DNA from: Faucicola tetraodonis
Lineage (GTDB): Bacteria; Pseudomonadota; Gammaproteobacteria; Pseudomonadales; Moraxellaceae
Length of the DNA: 64,000 bases
NCBI GenBank assembly: GCA_032017425.1
Contig: DALZPW010000005.1
Strand: one strand, 5' to 3'
The notes beneath the pieces were generated by a model, which saw only the letters and a program-made list of their open reading frames with translations, was not told the origin of the DNA and did no database searches. The position numbers and the translations under genes are program-made. The number at the start of each line of letters is the position of its first letter. Position 1 is the stretch's first letter. Shown piece by piece: positions 26,770 through 35,885 of the stretch.

Positions 26770-27801
26770 TCAGACAAAAATCATATTCAATGCTTTGTTA
26801 TTGATAAACTCTAACGCTTTACCACCACCTCGGCTGACACAAGTCAAAGGGTCTTCGGCTACCGTGACAGGCAAGCCTGTCTCGCGCGAAATCAGCTCAT
26901 CAAGATTGCGTAATAGTGCACCACCACCGGTTAATACAATACCACGCTCTGCGATATCGGCTGATAATTCAGGCGGGGTTTGCTCAAGCGCCGCTTTGAC
27001 ACCTGAGATAATACCAGCAATAGGGTCGCTTAAGGCTTTTTGGATTTCGGCGGATGTCACCACAAATGATTTAGGCACCCCTTCTGCCATACTACGACCA
27101 CGCACTTCCACTTCCAAGGGGTTTTCAGGATCTTCAATTGCCGTCCCTACTTCAGTTTTGATGCGTTCAGCCGTGGTTTCACCAATCACACAGCCATGGG
27201 TACGGCGGACATGAGTAATAATCGCTTCATCGAACACATCACCGCCGATACGGATGGAGTCGGCATACACACAGCCTGATAGTGCAATCACCGCAATCTC
27301 TGTGGTACCGCCACCAATATCCACCACCATCGAACCACTGGCTTCATGAACGGGTAATCCTGCGCCAATCGCAGCTGCCATAGGCTCTTCAAGCAATAAG
27401 GCTTTGTTTGCGCCTGCCGATTCAACCGCTTCACGAATCGCACGACGTTCTACCAAAGTAGATTTACAAGGCACACAAACAATCACGTTTGGATTGGCCA
27501 AAAAACGTTTCACTTTCACTTTGTTGATAAAATGCTTGAGCATTTTTTGAGTCACTTCAAAATCGGCAATCACACCGTCTTTGAGTGGACGAATCGCAGT
27601 GATATTATCTGGGGTACGACCTAGCATTTGTTTGGCATCAAGACCGACGGCCGCAACGGTAGGATTTTGGGTACGGTTACTACGAAGCGCAACAACCGTT
27701 GGTTCATTGAGGACCACACCTTTACCTGGGGTGAAAATTAACGTGTTGGCAGTGCCAAGGTCGATGGCGATATTACTTGATAAAAATCCGAAAAGGCTCA
27801 T
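26770..27801 (-). CDS. mreB: Rod shape-determining actin homologue MreB
   Basis: Cytoskeletal ATPase that directs lateral wall synthesis. The 343-residue sequence has the actin-fold phosphate loops (IAIDLGTANTLIF; MVVDIGGGTTEIAV), the connect and adenosine motifs (AIREAVESAGA; IVLTGGGALLRNLD) and the normal length of the family. First gene of mreBCD-maf on the minus strand. About 617 bp separate it from the divergent gatCAB operon. Its presence implies a rod or short-rod cell. Confidence 0.97.
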   Translation of the reverse strand: MSLFGFLSSNIAIDLGTANTLIFTPGKGVVLNEPTVVALRSNRTQNPTVAAVGLDAKQMLGRTPDNITAIRPLKDGVIADFEVTQKMLKHFINKVKVKRFLANPNVIVCVPCKSTLVERRAIREAVESAGANKALLLEEPMAAAIGAGLPVHEASGSMVVDIGGGTTEIAVIALSGCVYADSIRIGGDVFDEAIITHVRRTHGCVIGETTAERIKTEVGTAIEDPENPLEVEVRGRSMAEGVPKSFVVTSAEIQKALSDPIAGIISGVKAALEQTPPELSADIAERGIVLTGGGALLRNLDELISRETGLPVTVAEDPLTCVSRGGGKALEFINNKALNMIFV

Positions 27802-27917
27802 GTATCATTTCCCAGTGATAACAAAACTACACTGCAAGCAAAGCAGAAATTAGCGGGGTGTTTAATCGCACATCGAGTCAACAACGCATTTTTTAAAAGC
27901 GTTTATTTAAAAGCCTT

Positions 27918-27947
27918 TAATGCCGATGTTTCTAATGCCCATGTTTC
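27918..27947 (+). repeat. Two near-identical 15-bp tandem repeats
   Basis: TAATGCCGATGTTTC and TAATGCCCATGTTTC are adjacent and differ at one base. About 117 bp upstream of the mreB start on its antisense side. Confidence 0.85.
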
Positions 27948-28322
27948 AAAACCACCCTATTGTGCCCACTAGCAAAAAATCTGAAGCAAGCTACTTACAG
28001 CCGCTGTATTTTACATAAAAAATAGCAAGAAACTCTTAACGATTCACAGTTAAAAGGCTATCTTTTTAGATAAAAAAGGTGACGATGATTTTAAAGAGGT
28101 TTAGGCAATAGTGACTTTAATGCGATTAATTTGCGTTTAGTAAGAATAGTGCTAGATTATAGCGGTAAAATATCGCAAAATATAGTGATTTAATCACATT
28201 CTATCTTTATTCACGAATTTTTTGTGACAAATTATTTAGGTCACATCACCCTATTTTTTCAAATTTGTTATTAAAAGTAACTAAACTTATGCAACTGTTT
28301 TTATCAGGTTTTAGCCTCTTTT

Positions 28323-28343
28323 ATTATAGCCTGCTGCTATAAT
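28323..28343. promoter_or_regulatory. Inverted repeat with extended -10 for gatCAB
   Basis: ATTATAGC and GCTATAAT are perfect complements spaced by CTGCT. The right arm forms TGCTATAAT (28335-28343), an extended -10 on the plus strand; a matching -35 is not visible, as expected for extended -10 promoters. The left arm gives TATAAT on the minus strand. The gatC start is 76 bp downstream. A dyad that covers the promoter could also be an operator; that is inference. Confidence 0.55.
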
Positions 28344-28418
28344 TGGCTGGTTTAAAATCGCATCGAACATTTGCCTTGTTTGTCCGTTTTATTTTTGTTT
28401 GTACTTAAGGAACTCATC

Positions 28419-28721
28419 ATGTCGCAGACGCTTTCAACTGATGAAATTATGAACATCGCCAAACTTGCTCGACTTGGCGTGACCGCTGAGCAGGCAGATA
28501 GTTATGCCAATGACCTAAGCAAAATCCTATCGATGATGGATATTTTGGCAGAGGTCAATACTGACAATATCGCACCGCTTACCAATGTCCATGATATGAC
28601 CCAGCCACTGCGAGAAGATGTTGTTGGCGGTAATGGGGTCGAAGTCAATCGTGAGCTAAATCAGTCCATTGCGCCAAGTGTCGCTGATGGCTTATACCTT
28701 GTGCCACAGGTCATTGAATAA
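28419..28721 (+). CDS. gatC: Asp/Glu-tRNA amidotransferase subunit C
   Basis: Small chaperone-like subunit of GatCAB, which amidates misacylated Asp-tRNA(Asn) and/or Glu-tRNA(Gln). 100 residues from ATG 28419 (MSQTLSTDEIMNIAKLARLG), with AAGGAA seven bases upstream; the longer frame to 28371 lacks family support. The DLSKILSMMDILAEVNTDNI stretch and the conserved PLREDV end are typical. First gene of gatCAB; gatA follows after 57 bp. Confidence 0.95.
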   Translation: MSQTLSTDEIMNIAKLARLGVTAEQADSYANDLSKILSMMDILAEVNTDNIAPLTNVHDMTQPLREDVVGGNGVEVNRELNQSIAPSVADGLYLVPQVIE

Positions 28722-28778
28722 GCCACAGCTCATCGAATAACTTGTCAAATTTTTGTTAATTAATTATAAGTGAAAATT

Positions 28779-30275
28779 ATGTCTGAACTACATACGTTTT
28801 CGGTTGCCCAATTGGCGGCAGGTCTAAAAAATAAAGACTTTAGCAGTACCGAACTTACCCAACATTTTCTTAATCGGATTGCCCAGCATGATAAAGTCAT
28901 CAACAGCTTTATCACAGTCACGCCTGAACAAGCATTAGCGCAAGCTGCCGCCGCCGATAAATTATTGGCAGAGGGCAAAGGCGCAGACTTGACGGGCGTA
29001 CCACTGGCTCATAAAGACATTTTTTGTACCCAAGGCGTTTTAACCACTTGTGGCTCAAAAATGCTAGAAAACTTTGTGGCGCCTTACAACGCCACCATCG
29101 TTGAAAACTGCCAAAATGCAGGCTTAGTCATGCTTGGCAAAACCAGCATGGATGAGTTCGCGATGGGCTCGGACAATGAGTCATCTTACTTTGGCGCCGT
29201 GCACAACCCTTGGGATATCAGCCGTGTACCAGGCGGTTCATCGGGCGGTAGCGCGGCAGCGGTTGCGGCAGGTTTTGCGCCCCTTGCCACAGGCTCAGAT
29301 ACCGGCGGCTCAATTCGCCAACCTGCGTCATTTTGTGGTTTGACAGGGATTAAGCCAACTTACGGACGTGTCTCACGTTATGGCATGGTGGCGTATGCGT
29401 CAAGTTTTGACCAAGCTGGCAGTTTTGGTAAAACCGCAGAAGACTGCGCCTATTTGCTCAACGTGTTATCAGGTCATGACAGCAAAGACTCAACATCCGC
29501 CAACAAAGATGTGCCGGATTTTGTCGCTAGTTTGACTAGCAAACGCCAAGCCAATGCCAGCCATGATAAACCGCTTCAAGGGTTACGCATCGGCATCCCA
29601 ACCGAATACTTTGCCGATGGCTTAAATAGCGAGGTTAAAGCCAGTGTAGAAGCGGCATTAAAACAATACCAGGCCTTGGGTGCAAGCTTGGTGGATGTGA
29701 ATTTGACCAAACCTGAAATCACCCTTGCCACTTATTATTTGCTCGCCCCAGCCGAGGCTTCATCTAACTTATCGCGTTATGATGGGGTGCGTTATGGCTA
29801 CCGCTGTGATAGCCCAAAAAACTTGGAAGATTTATACACCCGCTCACGTTCTGAAGGCTTTGGTGCCGAAGTACAGCGCCGTATTTTGATGGGTACCTAT
29901 GCGCTATCAGCGGGTTATTTTGATGCCTATTATGTCAAAGCGCAAAAAGTACGCCGCCTCATCAGCCAAGATTTTACCAAAGCCTTTGAAAGCTGTGATG
30001 TCATTGCCACCCCAACTGCGCCAACGACGGCTTATAAAATCGGTGCAAGCCTTAGCCCTGCCGAAATTTATATGGGGGATGTTTATACCATTGGCGTGAA
30101 TTTAGCCGGTTTACCTTCATTAAGCCATTCAGTGGGTTTTGATGGTGACAATCTGCCTGTGGGCTTACAGCTGATTGCAAAAGCATGGGATGAAGAGACG
30201 CTACTGCAAACTGCCGATGCGTATCAGCAAGTCACTGATTTTCACCAACAACTATCACCCATCGCCAAAGCCTAA
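28779..30275 (+). CDS. gatA: Asp/Glu-tRNA amidotransferase subunit A
   Basis: Amidase subunit that releases ammonia from glutamine for the GatB kinase/transamidase. 498 residues from ATG 28779 (MSELHTFSVAQLAAGL); a GTG at 28770 is in frame but unnecessary. The amidase-signature catalytic triad is visible: Lys79 (GVPLAHKDIF), cis-Ser154 in GGSSGGSAAA and Ser178 in TGSDTGGSIRQ. Length and motifs are normal. It precedes gatB by 11 bp in the gatCAB operon. Confidence 0.97.
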   Translation: MSELHTFSVAQLAAGLKNKDFSSTELTQHFLNRIAQHDKVINSFITVTPEQALAQAAAADKLLAEGKGADLTGVPLAHKDIFCTQGVLTTCGSKMLENFVAPYNATIVENCQNAGLVMLGKTSMDEFAMGSDNESSYFGAVHNPWDISRVPGGSSGGSAAAVAAGFAPLATGSDTGGSIRQPASFCGLTGIKPTYGRVSRYGMVAYASSFDQAGSFGKTAEDCAYLLNVLSGHDSKDSTSANKDVPDFVASLTSKRQANASHDKPLQGLRIGIPTEYFADGLNSEVKASVEAALKQYQALGASLVDVNLTKPEITLATYYLLAPAEASSNLSRYDGVRYGYRCDSPKNLEDLYTRSRSEGFGAEVQRRILMGTYALSAGYFDAYYVKAQKVRRLISQDFTKAFESCDVIATPTAPTTAYKIGASLSPAEIYMGDVYTIGVNLAGLPSLSHSVGFDGDNLPVGLQLIAKAWDEETLLQTADAYQQVTDFHQQLSPIAKA

Positions 30276-30286
30276 GGAGCCTTGTT

Positions 30287-31783
30287 ATGACAAACGAAAA
30301 TAAACCGCAAGCGCCTTTAGTGGATGACTATGAAGTGGTTATCGGTATCGAAATCCACTGCCAACTCAACACCAACACCAAAATCTTCTCATCGGCTTCA
30401 ACCCTATTTGGGCAAGAGCCCAACACCCAAGCCAATATTGTTGACCTAGCCATGCCAGGGGCGCTACCTGTACTCAACAAAGATGTGGTAGAAAAAGCGG
30501 TAATGTTTGGGCTTGGCGTCAATGCTGAAATCGGCATGATGAACGCCTTTGACCGTAAAAATTATTTTTATCCCGACTTGCCAAAAGGCTACCAAATCAG
30601 CCAAATGGCGCACCCGATTGTCGGTACAGGCTATATCGACATTGTGGTCAATGAAGGTGAAAAAAACGAATACCCCAAACGTATTCACATCACCCGTGCT
30701 CACTTAGAAGAAGATGCGGGCAAATCGGTGCATGATGCGGTGCCACAAATGACAGGCGTGGATTTAAACCGCGCCGGTACGCCGCTGATTGAAATCGTCT
30801 CAGAGCCTGATATGCGCTCAGCTGCCGAGGCAGTTGCCTATGTCAAAGCCATTCACCAGTTGGTCACTTGGCTCGGTATTTCTGATGCCATTATGGCGGA
30901 AGGCTCATTCCGTGCCGACTGTAACGTCTCCGTGCGAAAACCCGGTGCCGACTTGGGTACTCGCTGTGAGATTAAGAACCTTAACTCGTTTCGCTTTATT
31001 GAGCGTGCCATCACGGTTGAAATCGAGCGTCAAATTGACTTGATTGAAGACGGCGGCAAAGTCATACAAGCCACTCGCCTGTACGATCCCGACAAAGACG
31101 AAACGCGCTCAATGCGTACCAAGGAAGAAGCCAACGACTACCGCTACTTCCCAGACCCCGACCTTTTACCTGTGCATATTGATACCGCAACTTTTGAACA
31201 AATCAAAAACGCCATGCCAGAATTGCCAGTGGCACGTCGTGAGCGTTTTCAATCGGCGCTTGGCTTACCTGAATATGATAGCCGTATTTTAACCGCTAGC
31301 CGTTCGCTCGCTGATTACTTTGAGCAAGTAGTGGCAAATGTCGGTCATGATAGCGCCAAACTGGCTGCCAACTGGATAATGGGTGACCTGCTCGGCGCGC
31401 TCAACAAAGATGAAAAAACCATTGAGCAAAGCCCGATTTCGGTGAGCCAATTTGCCAAACTGCTAGCGCGTATCAAAGACAATACCTTATCAGGCAAACT
31501 GGCTAAACAAGCCTTTATCGCCCTATTCGCTGGCGAAGGCGGTGACGATGAAACAGCCGTGGATAAAATCATTGCCGATAAAGGTTTAAAACAAGAAACC
31601 GATACAGGCGCAATTAAGACGATTGTCGAAGACGTGTTGAAAAACAACCAAGCGATGGTCGATGAGTACAAGTCAGGTAAAGAAAAAGCCTTTAACGGTC
31701 TTGTCGGTCAAGTGATGAAAGCCTCCAAAGGCAAAGCCAACCCGGCGCAAGTTAATCAGCTGTTAAAAGAACTAATTGGATAA
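30287..31783 (+). CDS. gatB: Asp/Glu-tRNA amidotransferase subunit B
   Basis: Phosphorylates and transamidates the misacylated aminoacyl-tRNA using ammonia delivered from GatA. 498 residues with IGIEIHCQLNTNTKIFS, the FDRKNYFYPDLPKGYQISQ segment, LEEDAGKS and the C-terminal YqeY-like tRNA-binding tail (VGQVMKASKGKANPAQVNQLL). AAGGAG precedes the ATG by nine bases. Last gene of the operon; no terminator separates it from tRNA-Pro 46 bp downstream, but the tRNA has its own promoter. Confidence 0.97.
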   Translation: MTNENKPQAPLVDDYEVVIGIEIHCQLNTNTKIFSSASTLFGQEPNTQANIVDLAMPGALPVLNKDVVEKAVMFGLGVNAEIGMMNAFDRKNYFYPDLPKGYQISQMAHPIVGTGYIDIVVNEGEKNEYPKRIHITRAHLEEDAGKSVHDAVPQMTGVDLNRAGTPLIEIVSEPDMRSAAEAVAYVKAIHQLVTWLGISDAIMAEGSFRADCNVSVRKPGADLGTRCEIKNLNSFRFIERAITVEIERQIDLIEDGGKVIQATRLYDPDKDETRSMRTKEEANDYRYFPDPDLLPVHIDTATFEQIKNAMPELPVARRERFQSALGLPEYDSRILTASRSLADYFEQVVANVGHDSAKLAANWIMGDLLGALNKDEKTIEQSPISVSQFAKLLARIKDNTLSGKLAKQAFIALFAGEGGDDETAVDKIIADKGLKQETDTGAIKTIVEDVLKNNQAMVDEYKSGKEKAFNGLVGQVMKASKGKANPAQVNQLLKELIG

Positions 31784-31790
31784 GTTGGTA

Positions 31791-31818
31791 TTGCAAATTC
31801 TGTCATTTTTGGTAGAAT
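31791..31818 (+). promoter_or_regulatory. Promoter of tRNA-Pro
   Basis: TTGCAA (31791-31796) and TAGAAT (31813-31818) with 16-bp spacing, 11 bp before the mature tRNA 5' end. Confidence 0.6.
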
Positions 31819-31829
31819 AGTACACCTTT

Positions 31830-31906
31830 CGGGGCGTAGCGCAGTCTGGTAGCGCACTTGCATGGGGTGCAAGGGGTCGCGAGTTCGAATCCCGCCGTTC
31901 CGACCA
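31830..31906 (+). tRNA. tRNA-Pro (anticodon GGG)
   Basis: A 77-nt cloverleaf. The acceptor arms CGGGGCG and CGTTCCG pair (two G-T), the anticodon arm CTTGC/GCAAG encloses ATGGGGT with anticodon GGG, the T-loop is GTTCGAATC, and CCA is encoded. The D-arm (GCGCAGTCTGGTAGCGC) matches bacterial proline tRNAs. It reads CCC and CCT codons. A terminator follows directly. Confidence 0.96.
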
Positions 31907-31910
31907 AATT

Positions 31911-31947
31911 AAAAAGGCTTACGTTTTCGTAGGCCTTTTTCTTTTTT
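31911..31947 (+). terminator. Terminator after tRNA-Pro
   Basis: AAAAAGGCTTACG and CGTAGGCCTTTTT with a TTTT loop and a trailing T-rich tract. Confidence 0.9.
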
Positions 31948-32069
31948 AAGTTTTTGTTATACCTATTGTTACAGTATTTTTACGTGAATGTGAAAATAGT
32001 TTTTTTTGTTTTGATAGATAATTTATTGATAAAATTTTCTCCCTATTTGACTGTATCTTTTGAAAAATC

Positions 32070-32345
32070 ATGAGCGCGATCATTAAATCATTCCTTGCTA
32101 AGTATAAACTGACAAATTTGGCTGCGGCTTTGGTATGGGTGGTTTTACCACTTACTGCGCAAGCCGATAGCGGTCATCAAGCACAAACCAACAAAGATGC
32201 GATTGTACGCTCTTGTCCCAATCGTCTATGCCCCGTGGTGCAGACCCTACCCAAAGGCATCAAATTTAGCTGGATATTAGCCAAAAATGGCTTTGTGAAC
32301 ATTGCTGATTCTACCTTATGGGTATCCACTGCTGACATCAAATAA
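32070..32345 (+). CDS. Small secreted SH3-like protein
   Basis: A 91-residue protein with a signal peptide (about 1-32, ending LTAQA) and a 55-residue bacterial SH3-like region (VRSCPNRLCPVVQTLPKGIK, then WILAKNGFVNIADSTLWV). SH3-like domains often bind peptidoglycan or cell-wall peptides, so a periplasmic wall-associated role is likely but unproven. Two cysteines (SCPNRLC) could form a disulfide. It precedes an L,D-transpeptidase but is separated from it by a terminator. Confidence 0.65.
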   Translation: MSAIIKSFLAKYKLTNLAAALVWVVLPLTAQADSGHQAQTNKDAIVRSCPNRLCPVVQTLPKGIKFSWILAKNGFVNIADSTLWVSTADIK

Positions 32346-32371
32346 CTGATTGTGTGTTTTCAAATTTTTCT

Positions 32372-32407
32372 TAAAAAGCCTGTCATGAATATGATGGGCT
32401 TTTTTGT
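32372..32407 (+). terminator. Terminator after the SH3-like gene
   Basis: AAAAAGCCTGTCAT and ATGATGGGCTTTTT form a stem (two G-T pairs) around GAAT, with a T-run. Confidence 0.88.
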
Positions 32408-32443
32408 TATGATAGTCTAAGCTTAATATTGAACGAGTCGATT

Positions 32444-32941
32444 ATGCCTTACCCAAAAATCATTATTTCAATTGAAAAACAACAACTTACTTTACATCTG
32501 AGCCCCACCCAATCACAAACTTACCCCATCTCTACCGCCAAAAATGGTATTGGACAACTGCAGGATACTGGCTGCACACCGCTCGGTGCGCACGTGATTA
32601 GCGAAAAATTTGGTGATAATTTACCTATCAACAGTGTATTTGCGGCACGTCAATTTACCGGCGAAATTTATGACGATCATTTGGCAACTACATTCCCCAA
32701 TCGAGACTGGATTTTGACACGGATTTTGTGGTTAGAGGGAAATGAAACGGGCTTTAATAAAGGCGCCAATGAGCAAGGGGTGTGTGATACCAAGGCGCGT
32801 TACATTTACATTCATGGGACGCCCAATACCGAGCCGATGGGCATTCCGCTTTCTCATGGCTGTATCCGCATGCGCAATCAAGACATTATCACACTGTATG
32901 ACCAAGTGGATATTGGTACAGCGGTCGAAATTTTGCCGTAA
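32444..32941 (+). CDS. L,D-transpeptidase (YkuD domain), no visible signal peptide
   Basis: A 165-residue YkuD-fold enzyme. Family members form 3-3 crosslinks in peptidoglycan or attach lipoproteins, using a cysteine nucleophile. The active site is intact: His124 in YIHGTP, His138 and Cys140 in LSHGCIRM. ATG 32444 is chosen; the upstream in-frame TTG (32429) adds only five residues. No hydrophobic leader precedes the domain, whereas related enzymes are periplasmic. Export may therefore need another route, or the enzyme may be one of the signal-less YkuD proteins seen in Acinetobacter and relatives. Confidence 0.85.
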   Translation: MPYPKIIISIEKQQLTLHLSPTQSQTYPISTAKNGIGQLQDTGCTPLGAHVISEKFGDNLPINSVFAARQFTGEIYDDHLATTFPNRDWILTRILWLEGNETGFNKGANEQGVCDTKARYIYIHGTPNTEPMGIPLSHGCIRMRNQDIITLYDQVDIGTAVEILP

Positions 32942-33045
32942 ATTTATCAAAATTAACCTTAATAATATATTAGATAAAATTAATAAATACAATTAATGGT
33001 TAAAAAAAATTACAAAATAGTTTTTATTTATTAGTATTTTAGGCA

Positions 33046-33051
33046 TATAAT
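33046..33051 (+). promoter_or_regulatory. Probable -10 of the nitroreductase gene
   Basis: A perfect TATAAT lies 86 bp upstream of the start codon inside a strongly AT-rich stretch. The hexamer 17 bp upstream (TTTATT) is a weak -35. Confidence 0.4.
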
Positions 33052-33136
33052 AGCCGTGTCACATCAATCGGCTTTAACTTTAATTAATATTAATAAGGTA
33101 GATTGATTATCAAATAACAATGAAAAGGAGCTGATT

Positions 33137-33745
33137 ATGTCAGTCGAAACATTACACAATATTGCAGAAACTCGCCGTTCTATCTACATGCTCAATGACC
33201 AATTGCCTGTCTCAAAAGATGAGGTAGTTAAACTGGTTGAACATGCCGTGTTACATACCCCCTCTTCATTCAACTCACAATCAAGCCGCTTGGTGGTATT
33301 GTTTGGTGAAGATCATCAAAAACTTTGGCAAATTACCGAAGATTTGCTACGCGCGATGGTAAATGATGATGAAAAATTCAAATCAACTGCCGATAAAATG
33401 GCCATGTTTAAAGCCGGTGCAGGGACTATCTTGTATTTTGAAGACCAATCAGTGGTCAAAGGCTTACAAGAACAATTCCCGCTGTATGCGCATAATTTCC
33501 CAGTATGGGCAGAACACACCAGTGCCATGCACCAATATGCGATTTGGAACGCCTTAGCCGCGCTCAACATCGGTGCAAACTTACAGCATTACAATGGTGT
33601 GATTGATGAAAAAGTGGCAGAAACATGGAACATCGATAGCAACTGGAAACTCATTGCGCAGATGGTATTTGGTGGTATCGCCGCCCCAGCAGGTGAAAAA
33701 ACCTTTGAACCTATTGAAAAACGCTTAAAAGTTTACGGAAAATAA
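33137..33745 (+). CDS. Nitroreductase-family oxidoreductase (Frm2-like)
   Basis: A 202-residue FMN-dependent NAD(P)H oxidoreductase of the nitroreductase fold. The N-terminus has the cofactor-binding RRSIYMLN (ARRSxR-like); HTPSSFNSQSSRLVVLFG follows, and the C-terminal part has MHQYAIWNALAALNIGANLQHYN and FGGIAAPAGEK. Single-chain length and motifs fit the Frm2/HBN subgroup linked to stress and lipid signalling in fungi and to nitroaromatic or quinone reduction in bacteria. The exact substrate is unknown. AAAAGGAG precedes the ATG. Monocistronic, with its own terminator. Confidence 0.88.
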   Translation: MSVETLHNIAETRRSIYMLNDQLPVSKDEVVKLVEHAVLHTPSSFNSQSSRLVVLFGEDHQKLWQITEDLLRAMVNDDEKFKSTADKMAMFKAGAGTILYFEDQSVVKGLQEQFPLYAHNFPVWAEHTSAMHQYAIWNALAALNIGANLQHYNGVIDEKVAETWNIDSNWKLIAQMVFGGIAAPAGEKTFEPIEKRLKVYGK

Positions 33746-33774
33746 TTTTTTAATGTGCACTACAATGCATGTCC

Positions 33775-33798
33775 TAGTGCTAGTGCTAGTGCTAGTGA
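33775..33798 (+). repeat. Hexanucleotide tandem repeat TAGTGC
   Basis: TAGTGC occurs three times and TAGTGA once in exact succession, just before the nitroreductase terminator. Confidence 0.9.
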
Positions 33799-33802
33799 CA
33801 GC

Positions 33803-33836
33803 AAAAAGCCAATATCTGACGGTATTGGCTTTTTTA
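33803..33836 (+). terminator. Terminator after the nitroreductase gene
   Basis: AAAAAGCCAATA and TATTGGCTTTTT pair around an eight-base loop, with T-run. Confidence 0.9.
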
Positions 33837-34040
33837 TATAAATTTGATTGCCATTAACTAAAAAATTAGCTCAGTAAAAACCCGACAATATACCGCATAT
33901 TATCTACTGTCGGTATCGAAATTAGCGGCTAAATGCTGTCATCCATGACTGACCTAACTAGTCATACAGTGATTGACTGATTAGTGCTTTCTGCAGAGGC
34001 AATTTTCTTTAATTCACATGTCTACAATCAAGCCAAACTA

Positions 34041-35588
34041 CTACCAAAACTTTGGCGCATTTTTAACCGTTTTTAGACTCACCGCGCATTGCTCGGCACT
34101 CGCTTGCTCACGCCCGCTAAACCAACCCACCGCAAATAGTGCATTTGGGTCGGTTTTGGCTTTTTCCAAATAATTGGCATGACCGACCACGTTGTCATTA
34201 TATTCACCGAGTACGTCTTGTGCAGGCTCTAAGTATTGCAAGAAAGCATTGAGCTCAGCTGCTTTTTTTCCTTTTTTGCCATTGGTTTGGCTGGCAAAAA
34301 GCGGCGCAGCAAACTCACTGACATAACGCAGGCTTTTTAGGTCTTTACGGACACCATGCTGGCTTTCAGTATCGAGACTGGCAAATTTATCACTTGCCAC
34401 GGCAATCGCGGTAAATAGTTTTTCCAACTTCTTGGCAACAGTGGCTTTGGCTTTTGGGTTGTCCGCAGGTACGGCTAAATGGGTAAAACCAATCAGCTCT
34501 AAGAGCAGAATTTGAAAATCATTGGCTCTGACGGCATCAATCGGCATGATATCGACTGCCGTTGACCACTCGACATGCGGTGCACCGACTGACTCTAGCA
34601 GGGGCTGGGTTTTTATTTGCAAGATTTCTTTATCGCGATACTCCCCTAACAAGCTAAAGGTTTGTTTGAGTACCATCAGCCAATTTGGGTCAATATAATC
34701 TTGGGCAAATTTGAAATGTTTGAGGGCAGTACGTAAACGCCGAATGCCGACACGCAGTTGGTGCACTAAGTTGCCATCGGGACTGCCTTCAGCAATTGCA
34801 GAGGCATTGGGCAAAATCTGCACTAGGCAGTTATTGACCACTGCCTGCAAAAACGCAAATTGGCTGATGCCTTTATGTAATTGCAGCACAGCCAAATCCG
34901 CTTTGACAGGCTCGGCAAATTGCTTATTCGCGAGTAGCAAACTACCCCGCTGGGCTTTGGTAACGGTTGATAAATATAATTTGTATTTTTTGCACCAAGT
35001 TTTTGCAATGTCAATCAAATCACTTGGGTCACCTTCAAGCAGCTCAAATTCAATTTCATGAATATCCGATTGGGTTAACCCATGATTATTGGCGTGTTTT
35101 TGTGAGTTTAGGCGACCTATGCCAACCTTACCGATATCATAAGCGATTTCGATGCGGCTGTTATTTTTCTTAATTTGGCGAGAAGTGCGCTGCACATCGG
35201 TGAAATATTGCACGGTTAAGGCTTGAGCGAGCTGGTCGAGCGGCATGATGTTCGTCAGCTGCGCTACGACTGTTGGCTCTGTAATCAGTGAAACATCGGG
35301 CACAAAGCTACTAACATCAAGGGTATCTGGCGTACCCGTCAGGCTCAGCACGGTATTGAGCTCAACGCGTTTGGCAACGCCATCACCCGCTGTTTTGAGG
35401 GTTTGTACCCATTGGCTGTCTTCAAAACGAATACGCAGGGCGATGCCTTGTTTGGCAAGGTCTTGATTGGCGGTATCAAAGTAATACGCAGATAGGCGCT
35501 GTTGCCGCGCAGTTTTGGTGTCGATGCTTTTTCTTAAGACGCTTTGTTGATAGCTTGGGACAGCAAACTTGAGTTCTAGTTCGTGCAT
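34041..35588 (-). CDS. CYTH-CHAD protein (inorganic triphosphatase/YgiF-like)
   Basis: A 515-residue two-domain protein. The CYTH domain (about 1-205) opens with HELELKF, the ExExK metal/triphosphate motif (Glu3, Glu5, Lys7), followed by further tunnel residues (ALRIRF; QTLKTAGDGVAKRVEL). E. coli YgiF with this layout is an inorganic triphosphatase. The CHAD domain (about 225-500) is a helical bundle with the basic, His-containing helices VHQLRVGIRRLRTALKHFK and HGVRKDLKSLRYVSEFAAPL, which bind polyphosphate. The chain ends with ...LKTVKNAPKFW. Polyphosphate or triphosphate handling is likely; PPK is not nearby. No neighbour is clearly linked. Confidence 0.9.
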   Translation of the reverse strand: MHELELKFAVPSYQQSVLRKSIDTKTARQQRLSAYYFDTANQDLAKQGIALRIRFEDSQWVQTLKTAGDGVAKRVELNTVLSLTGTPDTLDVSSFVPDVSLITEPTVVAQLTNIMPLDQLAQALTVQYFTDVQRTSRQIKKNNSRIEIAYDIGKVGIGRLNSQKHANNHGLTQSDIHEIEFELLEGDPSDLIDIAKTWCKKYKLYLSTVTKAQRGSLLLANKQFAEPVKADLAVLQLHKGISQFAFLQAVVNNCLVQILPNASAIAEGSPDGNLVHQLRVGIRRLRTALKHFKFAQDYIDPNWLMVLKQTFSLLGEYRDKEILQIKTQPLLESVGAPHVEWSTAVDIMPIDAVRANDFQILLLELIGFTHLAVPADNPKAKATVAKKLEKLFTAIAVASDKFASLDTESQHGVRKDLKSLRYVSEFAAPLFASQTNGKKGKKAAELNAFLQYLEPAQDVLGEYNDNVVGHANYLEKAKTDPNALFAVGWFSGREQASAEQCAVSLKTVKNAPKFW

Positions 35589-35885
35589 GATGGTGTCGAT
35601 TAACCTATATAGCTAACGGATAAAACACCATCATAGCACAACTTTGCTTTTTAAAAATAACCACTTGGCTCATTTGTTGTTGGTAAAATTTTAAAGCATT
35701 TACATAACGCTCTATGATAAGTGATGACCAGTTACGCAATCACATCCAAACCTTCTTCTTTTAGCGATTTAAAGTCAGGTATTGATATAAAAAAAATCCA
35801 TTTTAAGCTATCATAACCACAAAATTTTGATGAATTTTGTAATAAATATTTACACTGACCCTCGATTAAATAGGTTTTTTAATAA

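Larger units (their letters stand above)
27802..28418. other. Divergent mreB-gatC intergenic region
   Basis: About 617 bp. It holds a pair of 15-bp direct repeats at 27918-27947 and a perfect inverted repeat that contains -10-like sequences on both strands at 28323-28343. The remainder is AT-rich with no gene. Confidence 0.6.

Noticed and set aside
33775..33798. Possible CRISPR-like or phase-variable repeat (TAGTGC)n
   Set aside because: Only four 6-bp units without spacers, located in the 3' untranslated part of a gene before its terminator; neither array structure nor a switchable promoter or frame is present.
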